The notes under the pieces are model-generated. The model was given only the letters and a program-made list of their open reading frames with translations, did no database searches and was not told the DNA's origin. This document shows positions 49,701 through 57,130 of a stretch of 64,000 nt of DNA, piece after piece (the stretch's first letter is position 1; each line of letters opens with the position of its first letter). This DNA is from Pandoraea eparura (GTDB lineage Bacteria; Pseudomonadota; Gammaproteobacteria; Burkholderiales; Burkholderiaceae), in contig NZ_CABPSH010000011.1 of the NCBI RefSeq assembly GCF_902459725.1, positions 99,474 to 163,473 of the forward strand, read 5' to 3'. Made by a program: the position numbers and the translations under genes.

Positions 49701-51568
49701 GAGACGGTGCCGTCCTCGTTGCGCCAGGTGCTCGCGTCGATGGACAGGGCGCCGTTGGTGGCGAACGTCCCCCACGTGTTGTCGACACGCCCGCCGACAA
49801 GGCGGAAGTCGCCCGTGCCGGCGTGCTCGATCTTGCCCGACGTGTTGTCGATGTGCCCGGAGGTCAGCGAGAAGTTGCTGCCGTTGGCATGTATCTGCCC
49901 CTCGCGATTGTTCAGCAGGCCGGACAGCGAGAGTCGGAACGGCGATACGCCCCATTGTGAGAGGCGTCCGCCGCGATTGCTCAGTCCGGCGGCCTCGACG
50001 ACGAGGCTGGACGTCCTGAGCGTTGCCCCGTCGTGGATCACGTCGTGCTTTCCCGTAATCTGCGTCGCGCCCCCCACTTGCGTCGTTGCGCGCGTCATCG
50101 TGACGGCGCCGCTGCGCGCTTGCATCCGCAGTGCGCGCAAGGTGGTCGACGTTGCGCCGGTGAAATCGAGGGCATCGCCGATGTAGGCGATGTCGCCGGT
50201 GGCCGACTGGGTGCCACTGGCTTGCATCAGCCCCGCGGTGGAGAGCGACAGATTCCCTGTCTCCCCGCGCGTGCCGTCGGCCTTGGCGCCGGCGGCCATC
50301 GCGCCGGAGGACGCCACCGCCGCCGCATCGGCGACCAGATGCCGTCCTGCGGACACCGTGCCGCTATGGCGCCAAATGCCGCCGGCTTCGAGCGTCACGT
50401 CACGCGCGCCGCGCAGGGTGCCTGAACTGACGAGGTCGTGCGCGCTTCGCAGCACCAGCGCGCCGTCGGCCAGCGTCTCGCCTCGAATCGACAAGTCACC
50501 GGCGGCGGTGGCACGCACGTCCTCGCGCGCGTGCAGCCGTCCGCCAATCTGAAGCTGCCCGGCGCTGTTCAACACCAGCGAACCCTGGTTGGCGGTGATG
50601 TGCCCGTCCACGTTCACGCCCACGCCGGCTTCGGTGCCGATGAGCCGGATTTTCCCGGCATACATCCCGCCCAGACGGGAGACGTCGAGCGCGAAGGGCG
50701 GCGCGCCGCTCGCGGCGGTAGCGCTGCGGTGGATGCCGAAGGTGGCGGCGTCGATCTCGTTCAGGCCCGCGATGACGTCCAGTTGTTGCGCGTGAACGGC
50801 AGCGTTCACCTCGACGGCGCGCGCAAGGAGGGCGGCGTGCGTCAGGTTGCTGGCGTTCAGACCGTGACCCGTGATTTGCAGGCGTCCGCCGGTCACGCGA
50901 AAGGCGTCGAGCGAACCGCTGCCGCCAAACACGGGCAGGCCGGTCGTGAGCACCCCGCGAGGGGTGTTGATGAAGCCACAGCCGTCGCAGGTCAGCCCGT
51001 TGGGGTTGCTGACGATGACTTCGGCCCGCTGCCCGGCCACTTCGAGATAGCCGGCCAGGTGCGAGGGCAGCGTCCCGGTCACCTGATTGACGATGATGCG
51101 TGCCGGCGCGCCCGCGAGGTTGGGGTTGCCCGGCACCAGCCCGCCGATTTGCGTCTGCACGATGGCGCGCGAATTGTTGAGAATCGCCCCCTGCGTGGGA
51201 ACGTCGAACTGTTGGTACTGGTTCTGCGACACGCCCGCCGCGCTGGGCGCCGTGATGTTGACGAGCGGCAAGCCGTTCGGTGTCGTACCGACGCCGGGGG
51301 CGTGCGGGCCTGGGGCGGCGACGATCTGCGACGCCGCAGTCGTCGGGAAGCCGAAGGCGAGCAGCGCCGGCAGGACGGCTGACCCAAGCGCTGCCCCAAG
51401 CGGGCGCAGAACGCGCGCTCGCCGCGCCACGGCGTTCGTGCTGCCCGGTTGGCGACGACGCGCGCTGCGACTGCCTCCCGGCGTTTGGCCGCGACGGACG
51501 TTTTCCCCGACGGCCACCCACTGGCGTTGGACATGACTGAAGATCAGATGAAAGCAACGTGTGTTCAT
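40766..51568 (-). CDS. cdiA: CdiA contact-dependent inhibition exoprotein with GIY-YIG nuclease-like C-terminal toxin
   Basis: Giant two-partner secretion effector of 3,600 residues exported by CdiB. Order: ESPR-type extended signal (FSHVQRQWVAVGE, residues 1-30), TPS domain (about 80-330, with NPNGLTCDGCGFIN), FHA-1 beta-helix repeats (about 340-1550), a non-repeat region with RDVWIAGYVALPNE, likely receptor-binding (about 1555-1880), FYEAKLVREQVLTLTGR (about 2040), a Ser/Ala/Thr low-complexity linker (about 2445-2477), FHA-2 repeats, pretoxin domain, PT-VENN-like domain ending AEAENN (about 3320), five GTPDxG-type 13-residue repeats (about 3417-3475) and the toxin (about 3493-3600). The toxin shows VYISTSEDGTTQYVGIT, Arg3520, His3524 and Glu3550 in RAIEQVLIEFNG, the GIY-YIG nuclease pattern. 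The cdiB-cdiA-cdiI order and ENN border match E. coli-type rather than Burkholderia Bcp-type CDI. Confidence 0.93.
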   Translation of the reverse strand: MNTRCFHLIFSHVQRQWVAVGENVRRGQTPGGSRSARRRQPGSTNAVARRARVLRPLGAALGSAVLPALLAFGFPTTAASQIVAAPGPHAPGVGTTPNGLPLVNITAPSAAGVSQNQYQQFDVPTQGAILNNSRAIVQTQIGGLVPGNPNLAGAPARIIVNQVTGTLPSHLAGYLEVAGQRAEVIVSNPNGLTCDGCGFINTPRGVLTTGLPVFGGSGSLDAFRVTGGRLQITGHGLNASNLTHAALLARAVEVNAAVHAQQLDVIAGLNEIDAATFGIHRSATAASGAPPFALDVSRLGGMYAGKIRLIGTEAGVGVNVDGHITANQGSLVLNSAGQLQIGGRLHAREDVRATAAGDLSIRGETLADGALVLRSAHDLVSSGTLRGARDVTLEAGGIWRHSGTVSAGRHLVADAAAVASSGAMAAGAKADGTRGETGNLSLSTAGLMQASGTQSATGDIAYIGDALDFTGATSTTLRALRMQARSGAVTMTRATTQVGGATQITGKHDVIHDGATLRTSSLVVEAAGLSNRGGRLSQWGVSPFRLSLSGLLNNREGQIHANGSNFSLTSGHIDNTSGKIEHAGTGDFRLVGGRVDNTWGTFATNGALSIDASTWRNEDGTVSAKRSLTAGIRGLTTNTGGLMQSGGVFSLRADAIENRGGRLLALGNAELRLHAETHIDNARLGDTQGEIAGRGDVTLSAASLSNRGTWTAQGSLVANAAGPLLNAGGRIVAQHHVNLAVQGLFDNANAILSAGETLILRADTIRNTRGVMQSSALAVHAKRLDNGFGAIRQTGTGVDHSALFSIGGRLQNRAGEIHFAARDATLDATELDNAGGTVAHAGRGALSIKGQSLDNREGSVGTNGDLLLRVKWLTNALGRMTALRHLRANVDASLNNASGRLAGKSVTLEVGETLNNRAGSVEASDALLVKARNVDNAAGALLNSGQTPTTVAVQDTLTNTEGGRIAANADVTVTAANFDNTGGRLHAGKSLALTVASDLRNTAGYLTAGERLDIVTGGSIVNRAGHVSARDALRIAAAGNLDNGLGSFDVSAPYGYLRLSGRQLDNAGGRVANAGTGAIDILLRERLRNRAAPGNAAKSVGSIAGNGAVNLSANGIDNLDGAWIAAGGSLKLTSTRDIDNRFGRLQARGPLTAAANQHITNVDGVMHAGQALYVAAGGKLDNTRGSMETAGNPSTGGHEAVTLSSGTLDNTDGRIVNGTRGDLSITANAITNALTRPSASNRPVGLMGGNGRVSITTFALMNGPNALISAGADLSLAVRDALGNAGTLFSGTDLGVTWRDAQRTRAFENTGTVQARRDASLAVAELDHRAGEIAVNQNLTLRTERLLGTARLRAGNALHVSLPGDFTYGADHAWQANGSLKLDVGGLLRVHGALGAIKQLTVNAARVVNTGQGRLRAHSVLVNALDDITNDTRIDGDDVRLIGTRFTNTGAVIGGRLRFDGASFVNTGERAVLAATQQLDLFVSGNVLNENGATLYSLGTLRVAAGETRDAQGYLTQQMGSFINRSAVLEAGGDVDIATREFVNDRSYINIVRGGDTSETQTVRDVWIAGYVALPNESGSRARCAASTASACEELPTEHTSHSLSVNGEPAMIEETYEETNQFGKVVRQTRLIPNPRNQAFAQWRWGREARAALSAEKLHVVNSPISVTIAKRGVTALDTDKKTFSLEHPIIELYKRNFFSKDFSTRNITQRAVQHFESITDDGQGNWVIQFWPDYEPDAHLRPTFVDQSRHTITGDADEGVRIFRRGHGIEDGRDTNEYRRRITVRSATDVLGDVAAPGVITSQGTIRLNVDNGTALNHASTISAGGDLQVRGNDGHITSRSVALERVDRIAQSSDLYWHEKRGNSDSWFTTVDLDVTERRAIVEGLPSLITSNQTTSLRGRDITIETSTVDGTIIGSRQTDSAVGTSARVAVDTDATTVATGTPAGVDPLTATPATSEISGAIQTLDSVSGGIPDLKLPRSALFKVVTAPDQPYLVETDSRFTDYGTFVSSNYLLELLGVDPAGIERRIGDGFYEAKLVREQVLTLTGRASLGIQDGGATAAADAEFRTLLAQGARAGRDLELRVGIRLSPEQMRALTDDIVWLVRQTVTLPDGSTTTVLVPTVYLAHGKRVAMQPGGALVTGRDVIVEATNDLINSGQIVGDASTRVHASDIDNRGVIGGTSGLGSVGAVEVVAERDVRNIGGEIAGKQVNVTAGRDVVVASQTHTTEWVSGSESGSATTVESQGRIGAQDSLAITAGRDLTVNGAEIDAGGDADLAAGRDVTLGTVALNREFGGGSSDNHNYTQVTDQLTATVNTGGNVSVLAGRDASTAGTGIDAGKTVVIAAARDVEIGAALGSITDSGRVDTDTYAASVDSYEETVRGSQVQAGGGITVAAGQAAAVERLLNERGVTAYVTSGDATTGDVKILGSYLSGGSGDGNRSGAASTSASTSTSASASASVSASVSASASTSPSAKAGKSDVTVIATGDVTIGGVSARYDDTRWSRTTQQGLLSSTTEENLRESHGTRTTGSTLSGDGVTVASGRDVTITGSQVVADDDMTIGARRDVTITSAEDRSNSLSVTEKQTSGVFGSGMGFTIGSRSEKEKQRREQVTQTGSVVGSVTGDVSVQAGNDYRQEGSTVVARDGDVTIAGKRVAIVESEDSEQSVHEREVKQAGLTVAVSSPLLNAAETVGQMGKAVGKVKDPRMKALGVAAGGLAVKNAADTVKNLKDAANVNISVTVGGSKQESRETNESTTANGSSVRAGGNVTVAATGDGDQSSLLIRGSEIDAGQDAKVTSDGTLDILAAADTSEHHRRSTGVSGGIGLGISMGANGTSMGVTANASASRGKADGKDVTNRSSHITAGGVAEIVSGGDTNIRGGTVVGERVVANVGGDLNIESLQDTSAYASKDQSISGSVTVGFGGASGSINVSHQQINSDFASVTEQSGIKAGDGGFDVTVKGNTDLTGAVIASTDKAADKDRNRLKTGSLTTRDIENHAEYDAFGISLGGGISTGGGENAKVGTDQKGDAQTGANATPGSELPKTGAVSVAPPVVVAAGDSASSTTRSGISAGVIEITDEASQLERTGKTAEETVAAVNRDVSSDKDGSSALANKFDKEQIETSFEIMQTLQREVGTFVGNRAKEADAIEAQLKKTTDPEQRAVLNQQLADAKKWGPGGDYRLIVSAITAGISGNVTGAAGEMATRATVNYLQGLAAKEIKALGENLDPASKAALHAVTGCAGGAASSGNCDAGAMGAAAGSLLGSLLAAGDKSGQDLSQSEREARVNLITSIVAGVTAGVGGDVATASISAKTEAENNTLGVRVVPPPPRHTGGAPGPQGSKRGGRDGDDIDPTSAGRATTASASGNVAERLKDALTKAACAISGLACSNQLIVDGVVARVIGDGANDDNVMGTPNEGPRGVNVTGTPDTGEKGPTIIGTPDLGERGATIISTPDQDVKGPIITATPNEGPLVFDPLLMADRDDVAPLPGKTTVYISTSEDGTTQYVGITDNFKSRYAAHLRQKEIEITPITGLRNIAREDARAIEQVLIEFNGLGKDKGTLLNKINSIARKNPEYATSLARGASILKTIGYEGFE
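44139..44232 (-). repeat. Ser-Ala/Ser-Val/Ser-Thr coding microsatellite inside cdiA
   Basis: Degenerate hexanucleotide tract (GATGTC, GATGCT, GAAGCC on the plus strand) encoding about 30 residues of alternating Ser with Ala, Val or Thr. It is the same kind of repeat as the CCGATG tract at 16001-16054, whose minus strand would also read Ser-Ala. In CdiA it forms a flexible linker ahead of the FHA-2 repeats and may vary in length. Confidence 0.75.
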
Positions 51569-51577
51569 GGTCGGGAC

Positions 51578-53473
51578 TCAGTAGCGAAGGGCAATCGACA
51601 CGCCGGCAACGGCGGCATTGACGGGAAACCTGGCGGGATGGAGGAGGGGTTTGGCGAGGAAGACGTCGTAGCTGGCGTTGCCCCACGGGCCGCCGTACGT
51701 ACCGACTTGTCCGCGCAGGCCGATGACTGCGCCGGCCAGCCGGGTGCCGGGGAGGTAGCGGGCGCTCGGGCCGAACACACGGCCGTAATCGACGCCCGCA
51801 TAAACGGCATGCGCGCTCGCCGCGATTGGCACGTGCAACTCGTTGCGAAGGAAAAAGCCGCGCTCGGCGCTCAGGGTCTGGTCGCCGGTGAAGCCGCGTA
51901 CGCTGTAGCGCCCGCCGATGGCTATCTGGTCGACGGCCCACAAGGCGTCGGCCGTGGTTTGTCCGTGGAGCGTGCCGACATACTGAATGGGCAAACGCCC
52001 TACAGGGAGCGGCACGGACCACTGCACATCCAGGGTGAGCATGCGATATCGATACGTTTGCTTTGTCGGCTGGCGGGTGACGGGGTCGCGCAGGTCTTCC
52101 TGCGCGCCAAACCACGGCACGCCCTGCCGGTAGTTCAGGGCAAGGTCCGCCTGCGCCGTGCCGAGGTATTGCCGGTGCGTTGCCCCGATCTGCAGATAGG
52201 TGTTGTTCCGGTACTGCTGGGAAATCTCGAAGTCTTCGATGAAGCTCTTGCCGAAACGGCGTCCCAGGCGAGCGTCGAGCGCTGTCTTGCCGCTGCTGTC
52301 GCGATGGACGACGCGCTCCAGGCGCAGTTCAACCGTCTGGTTGCGCCCGCTCGACACGAACGATTCGTTGGCGCCCGCAATGCGCTGGAAGTACGCGCGC
52401 GTGCTGCCGAAAATCGAGACGGTGTGGTAGCCCCAGGGCACCGAGTAGCTGACGCTCGCCCCCCGCGTGCCGAACCGGTCGTCGCCGGTCGAGAGGTCGT
52501 GCTGGACGGCGACGTCCAGCAGGTCGTTCAAGCCGAGCGGATTGTCGAGACCGATCGCCAGTTGGCCTTGCAGGCGCCCGGTGTCGCGCGTACCGCCGTT
52601 ATCGATGGAGGCCAGCAGACGCCATGGCCGTTGCCGTTGTATGTCGATCAACACTTCGCTCGCGCCGGGCGAGGCGCCGGGCTCGATGCGGATGTCGGCA
52701 TCCTGGCTCGGCGGGCGTTTGAGTTGTTCGAGTCCTTGCTCGAGCGCGCTCAGCGAGAGGAGGTCGCCGTCCCGCAAGGGGACTGCGGAGCGCCAGGTAC
52801 CCCACACGTCCGGATCGGCGAAGCGGATCGCCGAGACGCGGCCGGGGATGACCTGGAGCGTCAGATGCCCGTCGGCCATGTCTTGCTCGGGAACGATCAG
52901 GCGTGTGGTGATCCAGCCCTCGGCCAGGATCGCTTCGGTGGCCACGGCGGCAACCCGGGCCACCCCGTTCGTGCCGGCGCACTGGCCGACGAACGGGGCG
53001 AGCACCGCTTCGACCGACGCGAAGGGCGCTGGCAGCGGGGCGCCGTCCAGTCCCGAGAGCGTGACGCTGCGCAGCACCACGCAGGGCGATTCGACGGGAA
53101 GCTGTAGGATGTCTCGCGCGATGCGTGCGCCGTCGGCTGGCGCCGGCAGGCGAATGTCGGGCGCGCCGGCGCGTTGATCGCGCTCGTCGGCCTCCCGGCG
53201 TTGGCGCTCCAACTGTTCGTCCTGCACCCCTTGGCGTGCTGCGTCGCGCATCGCGGACGGGTGGCCTTGAGCGATGCCGGCCGGGCACTGGAGCGCGAGT
53301 CCGCACGCCAGCAGGCTGGTGCGCAGGACGGCCTGCGTGTACGGGACGCGCGGGACGCAAGGGACGTAAGAGACGTAAGCGCGGTAAGGGACTACAGCGC
53401 AGAGGTAGGGAACTACGGCGCCAAGGCGGCGCTGGAGAAATGCGATGAAGCCCGGACGGTCGCGATGTGCCAC
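51578..53473 (-). CDS. cdiB: CdiB outer-membrane two-partner secretion transporter (ShlB/FhaC/HecB family)
   Basis: Outer-membrane beta-barrel that exports CdiA. A POTRA region is at about residues 110-260 (CVVLRSVTLSGLDGAPLPAP, GWITTRLIVPEQDMADGHLT, LTLQVIPGRVSAIRF). The 16-strand barrel follows, with the conserved FhaC-type motif IGGRYSVRGFTGDQTLSAER, and ends GVSIALRY. The first 50 residues are odd: before the signal-peptide-like TSLLACGLALQCPAGIAQG there is a leader with Val/Pro/Tyr repeats from a 9-bp DNA repeat, and the only start in frame is the GTG at 53473. Length 631 is therefore slightly long. It ends 9 bp before cdiA and the two are surely one operon. The promoter should lie in 53474-53700 but no convincing pair was found. 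Confidence 0.93.
   Translation of the reverse strand: MAHRDRPGFIAFLQRRLGAVVPYLCAVVPYRAYVSYVPCVPRVPYTQAVLRTSLLACGLALQCPAGIAQGHPSAMRDAARQGVQDEQLERQRREADERDQRAGAPDIRLPAPADGARIARDILQLPVESPCVVLRSVTLSGLDGAPLPAPFASVEAVLAPFVGQCAGTNGVARVAAVATEAILAEGWITTRLIVPEQDMADGHLTLQVIPGRVSAIRFADPDVWGTWRSAVPLRDGDLLSLSALEQGLEQLKRPPSQDADIRIEPGASPGASEVLIDIQRQRPWRLLASIDNGGTRDTGRLQGQLAIGLDNPLGLNDLLDVAVQHDLSTGDDRFGTRGASVSYSVPWGYHTVSIFGSTRAYFQRIAGANESFVSSGRNQTVELRLERVVHRDSSGKTALDARLGRRFGKSFIEDFEISQQYRNNTYLQIGATHRQYLGTAQADLALNYRQGVPWFGAQEDLRDPVTRQPTKQTYRYRMLTLDVQWSVPLPVGRLPIQYVGTLHGQTTADALWAVDQIAIGGRYSVRGFTGDQTLSAERGFFLRNELHVPIAASAHAVYAGVDYGRVFGPSARYLPGTRLAGAVIGLRGQVGTYGGPWGNASYDVFLAKPLLHPARFPVNAAVAGVSIALRY
53336..53390. 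repeat. 9-bp tandem repeat in the 5' end of cdiB
   Basis: About six imperfect copies of GTAAGGGAC on the plus strand (GTACGGGAC, GCGCGGGAC, GCAAGGGAC, GTAAGAGAC and so on). On the coding minus strand they give three-residue Val-Pro-Tyr-like repeats ahead of the signal peptide. Length changes would keep the frame. Confidence 0.7.
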
Positions 53474-53863
53474 GGATGACGTTGCCCTTTTTTTGAGTCG
53501 AAACGGTGCATCGCGACATCACGCGCGCGCCGGACACCGCCATGGCGGGGATCGGCGCGCGCGAAGACGCGAATGCGCAAAAAGGGCGCAACAGTGAGCA
53601 CGGTGAACATGCAGCAGCCGGGGGGGCTTACACCCTGGCGTCAGGCCAGAGGTTGGAGAGAACCGTGAGTGACACGACGGCGAAAAGTCTGGCAGACGCG
53701 CCGCGCCACGTATTTCGGTTTTGGACACATCGGCGAATTTTCGGAATCGTCCGATGGCAGCCTCGGACAACTCCTCTTCCTCTTCTAAGGGCTTTCCCGA
53801 TCCCGTCGCTCGTCAGGGTCTGGCGGCCTTGTCTGCCGTAATTTTTTTCGCTAGTATTTTAGG
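53474..53863. other. Intergenic region between divergent cdiB and the anthranilate operon
   Basis: No gene is supported. It must hold the cdiB promoter on the minus strand. The GC-rich half shows no clear promoter; the AT-rich end near 53840-53880 belongs to the plus-strand operon. Confidence 0.4.
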
Positions 53864-53880
53864 CATAAACTATTTATGAT
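53864..53880 (+). promoter_or_regulatory. Perfect inverted repeat overlapping a -10, candidate operator of the anthranilate operon
   Basis: CATAAA (53864-53869), CTA, TTTATG (53873-53878), overlapping a TATGAT -10-like hexamer (53875-53880) about 50 bp before the first ATG of the operon. Size and position suit a MarR- or TetR-type repressor, but no such regulator gene lies in the cluster within this window. Confidence 0.45.
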
Positions 53881-53930
53881 TTAACAAAGATCGGCAAACG
53901 CGACGCGATCTGTGAATCCGGAGGCTGGAG

Positions 53931-56273
53931 ATGAATATCGTCTGTATCGGTGGCGGTCCCGCGGGCCTGTATTTCGGCTTGTTGATGAAGCTGCGCGACC
54001 CTTCGCATCGTGTGGTGGTGGTTGAGCGAAATCGGCCGTACGACACGTTCGGCTGGGGCGTCGTATTTTCCGACGCCACCATGGACAATCTTCAGGAAGC
54101 CGATCCCGAGAGCGCCGCGCAGATCAACGCCGCCTTCAACCGGTGGGATGACATCGACATCCACTTCGAAGGTCGCACGATCACCTCGGGCGGTCACGGC
54201 TTCATCGGCATTGGCCGCAAGAAGCTGCTCAACATTCTTCAGGCGCGCTGCGAAGCGCTCGGCGTCGAACTGGTCTTCGAGACCGACGTGGCCGACGATG
54301 AAGCGATCGCCCGCCGCTATCAGGCCGATCTGGTGATCGCGTCCGACGGCCTGAACAGCCGCATCCGCACGCGTTACGCCGACACCTACCGCCCGGACAT
54401 CGACACGCGTCAGAACCGTTTCGTCTGGCTCGGAACACATCAACGTTTCGACGCCTTCACGTTCGCCTTCGAGAAGACCGAGCACGGCTGGTTCCAGGCG
54501 CACGCCTACCAGTTCGATGCCGACACGTCGACGTTCATCGTCGAGACACCCGAGGAGGTCTGGCAGGCGCACGGCATCGATCAGATGAGCCAGGAAGACG
54601 GGGTGAAGTTCTGCGAAAACCTCTTCGCGAAGTACCTCGGCGGCCATGAACTCATGAGCAACGCCAAGCACCTTCGCGGCTCGGCCATCTGGATCCGCTT
54701 TCCGCGCGTGATCTGCGAACACTGGGTGCACTGGCGCGATATCGACGGCAAGCGCGTGCCCATCGTCCTCATGGGCGACGCCGCCCACACCGCGCACTTC
54801 TCGATCGGCTCGGGCACCAAGCTCGCGCTGGAAGACGCCATCGCCCTTGCCGACGGTCTGCGCACCCAGGGCATCGATGCCCTGCCGCGCGTGCTGGCCG
54901 ACTACGAAGCCACGCGTGGCGTCGAAGTGCTCAAGATTCAGAACGCCGCCCGGAATTCGACGGAGTGGTTCGAAACCGTCGATCGCTATGCCCGCTTCGC
55001 CCCGGAACAATTCGCCTACTCGCTGCTGACGCGCTCGCAACGGATCTCTCACGAGAACCTGCGCGTGCGAGACGCCGCCTACGTCGAGGGCTTCGAAGAC
55101 TGGCTCGCCACGCGCGCCGGTGTGAAGCGCGCCGACGGCCAGCAGGCGATTCCGCCGATGTTCACGCCGTACAGAGCGCGCGAACTCACGCTCAAGAACC
55201 GTATCGTGATGTCGCCGATGGCCATGTACTCGTCGGTCGACGGCGTACCGGGCGACTTCCACATGGTGCACCTGGGCAGCCGTGCGCTTGGCGGCGCGGG
55301 CATGATCGTCGCGGAGATGACCTGCGTGTCGCCCGACGCACGCATCACGCCGGGATGCCCCGGCTTGTGGAACGATACCCAACGCGATGCGTGGAAGCGC
55401 ATCGTCGACTTCGTGCATTCGGGCAGCGACGCGAAGATCGCCATGCAGATCGGCCACGCCGGTCGCAAAGGCTCGACGCGCCTGGCCTGGGACGGTATCG
55501 ACCAGCCGCTCGACGACGGCAACTGGCCGCTGATCTCGGCCTCGCCGCTGCCTTACATCGAAGGCGTGTCGCAGACGCCGCGCGAGATGACCCGCGCCGA
55601 TATGGACCGCGTCAAGGACGACTTCGTGCACGCCGCCCGCCGCGCTGCCGAGGCGGGGTTCGACTGGCTCGAATTGCACTGCGCTCACGGCTATCTGCTC
55701 TCGAGCTTCATCTCCCCGCTCACGAACCAGCGTCAGGACGAGTATGGCGGCTCGCTGGAGAACCGGTTGCGTTATCCGCTGGAAGTCTTCCACGCGGTGC
55801 GCGATGTCTGGCCGGCGGCCAAGCCGATGTCGGTGCGGATTTCGGCGCACGACTGGGTCGAAGGCGGCATTACGCCGGACGACGCCGTGACGATCGCGCG
55901 CGCCTTCAAGGACGCCGGGGCGGATCTGATCGACTGCTCGTCGGGCCAGGTCAGCAAGGACGAGAAGCCGGTGTACGGCCGCATGTTCCAGACGCCGTTT
56001 GCCGACCGTGTGCGCAACGAGGCCGGCATTCCGACGATGGCCGTCGGCGCGATTTTCGAGGCGGATCACGTGAACAGCATCATCGCGTCGGGCCGTGCCG
56101 ATCTGTGCGCGCTGGCGCGACCGCACCTCGCCGATCCGTTCTGGACGCTGCACGAAGCCGCGAAGATCGGCTACAAGGATCTGCCGTGGCCGTCGCAGTA
56201 CTATGCGGGCAAGCGGCAGTACGAGACCAATCTGGAGCGTGCGGCCGCCTACGCTCAACAGATCGGTAAATAA
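53931..56273 (+). CDS. 2-aminobenzoyl-CoA monooxygenase/reductase-type fusion (salicylyl-CoA 5-hydroxylase/oxidoreductase family)
   Basis: Bifunctional flavoprotein of 780 residues. The N-terminal half is a class A FAD monooxygenase: GxGxxG as [16 protein letters not shown] (residue 5 onward), the DG motif [13 protein letters not shown], and [20 protein letters not shown]. The second half (from about residue 410) is an Old-Yellow-Enzyme/2,4-dienoyl-CoA reductase-like FMN domain: [30 protein letters not shown] and [19 protein letters not shown]. This fusion is known from Azoarcus evansii, where it hydroxylates and reduces the aromatic ring of 2-aminobenzoyl-CoA. It is the first gene of the operon, with GGAGGCTGGAG directly before the ATG. 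The neighbouring aminobenzoate-type CoA ligase favours anthranilate over salicylate as the substrate; that last point is inference. Confidence 0.88.
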   Translation: MNIVCIGGGPAGLYFGLLMKLRDPSHRVVVVERNRPYDTFGWGVVFSDATMDNLQEADPESAAQINAAFNRWDDIDIHFEGRTITSGGHGFIGIGRKKLLNILQARCEALGVELVFETDVADDEAIARRYQADLVIASDGLNSRIRTRYADTYRPDIDTRQNRFVWLGTHQRFDAFTFAFEKTEHGWFQAHAYQFDADTSTFIVETPEEVWQAHGIDQMSQEDGVKFCENLFAKYLGGHELMSNAKHLRGSAIWIRFPRVICEHWVHWRDIDGKRVPIVLMGDAAHTAHFSIGSGTKLALEDAIALADGLRTQGIDALPRVLADYEATRGVEVLKIQNAARNSTEWFETVDRYARFAPEQFAYSLLTRSQRISHENLRVRDAAYVEGFEDWLATRAGVKRADGQQAIPPMFTPYRARELTLKNRIVMSPMAMYSSVDGVPGDFHMVHLGSRALGGAGMIVAEMTCVSPDARITPGCPGLWNDTQRDAWKRIVDFVHSGSDAKIAMQIGHAGRKGSTRLAWDGIDQPLDDGNWPLISASPLPYIEGVSQTPREMTRADMDRVKDDFVHAARRAAEAGFDWLELHCAHGYLLSSFISPLTNQRQDEYGGSLENRLRYPLEVFHAVRDVWPAAKPMSVRISAHDWVEGGITPDDAVTIARAFKDAGADLIDCSSGQVSKDEKPVYGRMFQTPFADRVRNEAGIPTMAVGAIFEADHVNSIIASGRADLCALARPHLADPFWTLHEAAKIGYKDLPWPSQYYAGKRQYETNLERAAAYAQQIGK

Positions 56274-56282
56274 GGACAGTTC

Positions 56283-57095
56283 ATGACGTCAACGACAAAC
56301 TCGGCCAGCGCCTCGCCCGCCTCGCTCGAAGGGGTGCATGCGCTGGTGACGGGCGGCGCGCGCGGCATCGGCGAGGCCGTGGCCCGCTCGCTGCTGGCGC
56401 AGGGCGCGCGCGTGACGCTGCTCGGACGCAACGAAGCCGCGCTCGCGAGCGGCGCTCAGGCGTTGGCCGTGCATGGCGAGGTGGCCTGGGTCAGCGCGGA
56501 TATCTCTGACGCCGCCGCCGTCGCTGCGGCCTTTGCGCGCGCCGCCGAGCGCTTTGGCCCGGTGCAGGTGCTCGTCAACAACGCGGGGCAGGCGATCAGC
56601 GCGCCGTTCGGCAAGACGGACAGTGCGCTCTGGCAGCAAATGATCGACGTCAACCTGACGGGGACGTTTCACTGTATTTCCGCCGCGCTGCCCGCGATGC
56701 TGTCGGCCGGGTGGGGCCGCATCGTGAACGTGGCGAGCACCGCCGGGCTGATCGGTTATCCGTATGTCACCGCGTATTGCGCGGCCAAGCACGGCGTGGT
56801 CGGACTCACGCGCGCGCTGGCGCTCGAAGTGGCGAAGAAAGGGGTGACGGTCAATGCCGTCTGCCCGGGCTACACGGAAACGGATATCGTGCGCGACGCC
56901 GTGGCGAACATCGTCGCCAAGACGGGACGCAGCGAAGACGACGCGCGCGCCGAGCTGGCAAAGCGCAATCCGCAGGGGCGCCTCGTGCAACCGCAAGAGG
57001 TGGCCGACGCCGTGCTGTGGCTCTGCCAGCCGGGCGCGGGTGCGGTGACCGGACAGTCGGTCGCGGTGGCGGGCGGCGAAGTGACCGTCGGCTAA
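56283..57095 (+). CDS. SDR family oxidoreductase
   Basis: NAD(P)-dependent short-chain dehydrogenase of 270 residues. Cofactor motif [17 protein letters not shown] at about residues 22-38, NNAGQ at about 99, catalytic Ser in [17 protein letters not shown] with Tyr and Lys, and PGYTETDIV. It starts 9 bp after the monooxygenase gene with AAGGACAG before the ATG, so it is in the same operon. In the CoA-bound anthranilate route it would serve as the 3-hydroxyacyl-CoA dehydrogenase of the ring-opened or cyclic beta-oxidation-like steps. The exact substrate is inferred from context. Confidence 0.9.
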   Translation: MTSTTNSASASPASLEGVHALVTGGARGIGEAVARSLLAQGARVTLLGRNEAALASGAQALAVHGEVAWVSADISDAAAVAAAFARAAERFGPVQVLVNNAGQAISAPFGKTDSALWQQMIDVNLTGTFHCISAALPAMLSAGWGRIVNVASTAGLIGYPYVTAYCAAKHGVVGLTRALALEVAKKGVTVNAVCPGYTETDIVRDAVANIVAKTGRSEDDARAELAKRNPQGRLVQPQEVADAVLWLCQPGAGAVTGQSVAVAGGEVTVG

Positions 57096-57130
57096 GCGCG
57101 AATGCACAACCTATTTGAGGAGATCGGCCA

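Noticed and set aside
53336..53390. Possible CRISPR-like array
   Set aside because: Units are 9 bp without unique spacers; simple tandem repeat. No CRISPR array was seen anywhere in the window.
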